DNA from: Petrosia ficiformis
Taxonomy: Eukaryota > Porifera > Demospongiae > Haplosclerida > Petrosiidae
Assembly: GCA_947044365.1 (NCBI GenBank)
Contig: OX345636.1
Span: 45,323,037-45,387,036 of the forward strand
DNA length: 64,000 nt
Direction: 5' to 3'
The notes below the pieces were generated by a model. The model saw nothing but the letters and a program-made list of their open reading frames with translations, was not told the origin of the DNA and made no database searches. Shown piece after piece: positions 61,310-64,000 of the stretch; the first letter of the stretch is position 1, and every line of letters starts with the position of its first letter. Position numbers and translations under genes: made by a program.

Positions 61310-64000
61310 TTTGTACTACAGTATGCCAAAAAATTCTTCCTGAACACTATAAACATGTTCATCATGGATTTCAGGCCAGCCTCAGCAATCTCTTCAAACA
61401 CCAAACTTTAGTATACCGCATTTATGAACTCCAAAACCTTGCCTTTGAGCAATAACTTTAGGTTTTTTGATTCACTTCAAGGCTCCAGTGAAGACAGTAT
61501 TATTCAAGTAAATTTAGAGCATTTTGCATTGCGAATCAGCCGAAGATTGAGCTGTGATTACTACATCATCAGCAAATAACAATCCATTGATACAATATTG
61601 GCTAATTATGACACCACGGGAAGCTTAAATCATTAACAAACAAAGAAAACAACAATGGATTAAAAGGGCACCCTTCTCTGACCCCTACATTACACAAAAA
61701 CTTCTCAGAAAACTGACCATTGTTGGAGATACGGGCTTTAGCACGCCTATACAGTTTTTTAACTACTTCTGTAGTCCTTCCAGATATACCTAAACTCTCG
61801 AGTTTGTGCCATAGGTTAACATAGGAAACAGAGTCGAAAGCTTTAATTAAGGAAATCCACAAAAGCAAAGTTTTTTATTAGTATTACTCCTCACTGTAAA
61901 AACAGGGGTACAGAAAGTGAATGGTATAGTCAAGATATCTGCAGCAGAGATGCCAGTGTTGAAAATGGAAAGAATTTTGAAACATATACTTAGTTCTCTA
62001 AGGGATAAGATAATTAATTAATAGTGCATAATTATATTAATAATGAAGCATCTATAGGAATTTAAGAAACCAAAATGTAATGGAAAAGCAATTTTACTTT
62101 CCATTGTAAACATATCCATTATTGTTTCTAATGTAATAATTGTTTCTATTTTCTTATTTTTATTATGTTTCTAATGGTAAGTACAGATGTATTATCTAAT
62201 TAGTAACCTAATAATAATGGTTCTTATATTTTCTGTTTCATGTTCATAATGGAAAGCGCAGCATCATGATAGATACATAAGATGGATGGAAAACATGCAA
62301 CTCCTATATATATATATAACCAAAATTATTTGAAACAACTTTACAGTGCTCTCTAATAAAGATGACAGAATAAACTGGTCTATGATGTCTTCCAAAGCCA
62401 AATTAACACACTCAGACAATACATTGTTTCTTTCCAATATGTTTCTATTCTTTTTGCAATGATAGTAAATAGTTTATAAATACTATTTCAAAGAAATATA
62501 CCTCTATAATTATCATTTAAGGACCTGGAGCCAAAATCCAAAATTGGAACTATCAAGGCAGTGTACAAATCTTGCAGAAGATCGCCTGAGTCAATCAACT
62601 ATCTTATGAAAAAGAGCTGCTAACAAACTGCAGGTAGGAAGATTAAAACAATTAAGAATTTCAAGTGGCATACCATCAATTCCAGTGGATGTTCCACTCC
62701 TCTGTTGGAAACTACTGACATTACCTGGTATTGATAAATACTATAGACATATCAAAGTGCTCATGCTGCATATGCATGTAAGATTCAGTGACTGAAGGTA
62801 TATTGAGATCTTTTAGTGTAGATGGCAGAAATGATCTTCCCAATCTGCCATTGAGATAGATTTATCAATGGATCCTTTATCTCTTCTAAACAAATTCCAG
62901 AAAGCTATAATACCTAATAGAATTCAGATCATAAGCTTGAGATTGAGCAGCCATTTGTTTCTTTTTCCTAATTAAACAATGAAAATCTTTATTCAATTCA
63001 AAATATATAGATCATAAGTGGGTTTTCAAAATGTTTGCCCTTTGGTGATTGTGAGCTTGATATCTGCGGGCTTTAACGTCTTTGCAGTCACTATCAAATC
63101 AAGTGTTACGAGGGACTTGCTTTTTATCACAAAATACCTTCTTGTGAGAAACAAATTAGATTTTGATTTTGATTTACACCAATCACTAAATGAAGGTAGA
63201 CACGCATCAACTGTTATCAATGAATCAAAGAGGTTATTCATTTTCTCCAACCATTCAGAGTTCCATAGTTTCTGATATAAAGGACTATTAATTTGAACTA
63301 TTTATATAGATTTAGTCATTTGAGTGAGTCAGCATTCTACTAGAACTTAGATGAGAGGGACTTGGGGGAATAAACAATAAACAAAACAATGGTCAGATTC
63401 AGGTCTCAAAATCACCAACAGCAAAGTCCTTGACTAAATGAAAAGCATAGGGAAAACCAGTACATAATATACTACACTTTGGCCTCCTGCAGTTATTAAT
63501 ACCCAATTGGCTGTTAATTATCCTCAAATTAAGCTCAATACATAAATCAAGTAAGTACTGACCATATAAATTAACAGAGGTATCTTTCGACGATTGAGCA
63601 GGTATATCATCTTCATCTGGAACATCCATTAACAAACCTGTTCTAGGATTAAAATCACCCAATATGATTTAATACTTTGCCATTTGGTAGACAATGAACT
63701 GAATCCAGTGGACCCCTCAGAGGGAACATTAAAGAAGCCATGCAATATAGAGATCCCTGCTGATTTTCGTGAACATATAAAATAAGACCAAGTGAGCCTC
63801 TTCTTGTCTTTTTTGACAGAGACTGTCTACAAAAAAACAAAATGAGAATAACCAGGTAAAGTGTAGTAAAATGATGAATGTGGGTTTAGCCAAGATTCAA
63901 CAAAGAATATAAGGTAATTATACAAGGAAAAGAATTTATCAAGGGTAAAACTATTTAAACAAACAGAAGGAAGCACACATACCACATTAGTAGGGCCACC
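61310..64000 (-). pseudogene. LINE (non-LTR retrotransposon) relic, copy B, runs off right edge
   Basis: On the minus strand the endonuclease piece (63399-63662) has MGDFNPRTG and YGQYLLDLCIELNLRIIN. The RT piece (61602-61868) has KAFDSVSYVNLWHKLESLGI and GVREGCPFNPLLFSLFVNDL. The catalytic box LLFADDVVITAQSSADSQ follows in another frame near 61544-61590. This is the EN plus RT order of Jockey/CR1/L2-like LINEs; the clade is uncertain. Frameshifts and an insertion near 62030-62300 (with a C/TAATGGAAAG fold-back) make it inactive. Confidence 0.7.

Overview
This window is AT-rich metazoan nuclear DNA: spliced genes with GT-AG introns, one enormous coding exon, and dense families of small inverted-repeat transposons. 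The gene family and the TE style (TA- and TTAA-target MITEs, hAT, piggyBac-like, integrase-like, LINE and gag relics) suggest a marine invertebrate. A demosponge is my best guess, but no marker here proves it.

The backbone is a head-to-tail pair of very large sacsin-like genes, both on the minus strand. Gene 2 (24371-47956) is complete by my model: four exons and about 4186 residues. It has three Hsp90-type (GHKL) ATPase/sacsin repeat regions and a C-terminal HEPN domain, but no visible ubiquitin-like N-terminus and no DnaJ domain. Gene 1 (1-12325) is its close paralogue. Its first two exons and 6617 nt of the giant exon are present, the frame is open with no stop, and it runs off the left edge just before the third repeat region. 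Splice sites, phases and intron positions agree between the two, so this is a recent tandem duplication. Gene 2's introns have since swollen with insertions that gene 1 lacks.

The last intron of gene 2 is the most interesting feature. It appears to be a 58-bp tandem duplicate of a 57-bp coding segment whose unit boundaries read AG|GT. Splicing out the second unit restores the frame into the HEPN exon. This looks like intron birth by tandem duplication.

Layout: 1-12325 sacsin-like gene 1. 12326-24370 intergenic DNA with fold-back elements, an integrase-like pseudogene, a TTAA MITE and long featureless AT-rich stretches. 24371-47956 sacsin-like gene 2, with a gag relic and many MITEs in its introns. 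48448-51492 a module bounded by apparently identical 273-bp direct repeats, holding a piggyBac-like transposase relic and a 149-bp-period satellite. 51493-53086 a pogo-like fragment and a 38-bp-stem hairpin. 53087-60170 a LINE relic on the minus strand, split by a decayed hAT transposon that itself carries nested MITEs. 60281-60760 another fold-back element. 61310-64000 a second LINE copy running off the right edge.

Only the two sacsin-like genes look like functional host genes. I found no rRNA, tRNA or CRISPR feature. All homology calls come from reading translations by eye, not from database searches.
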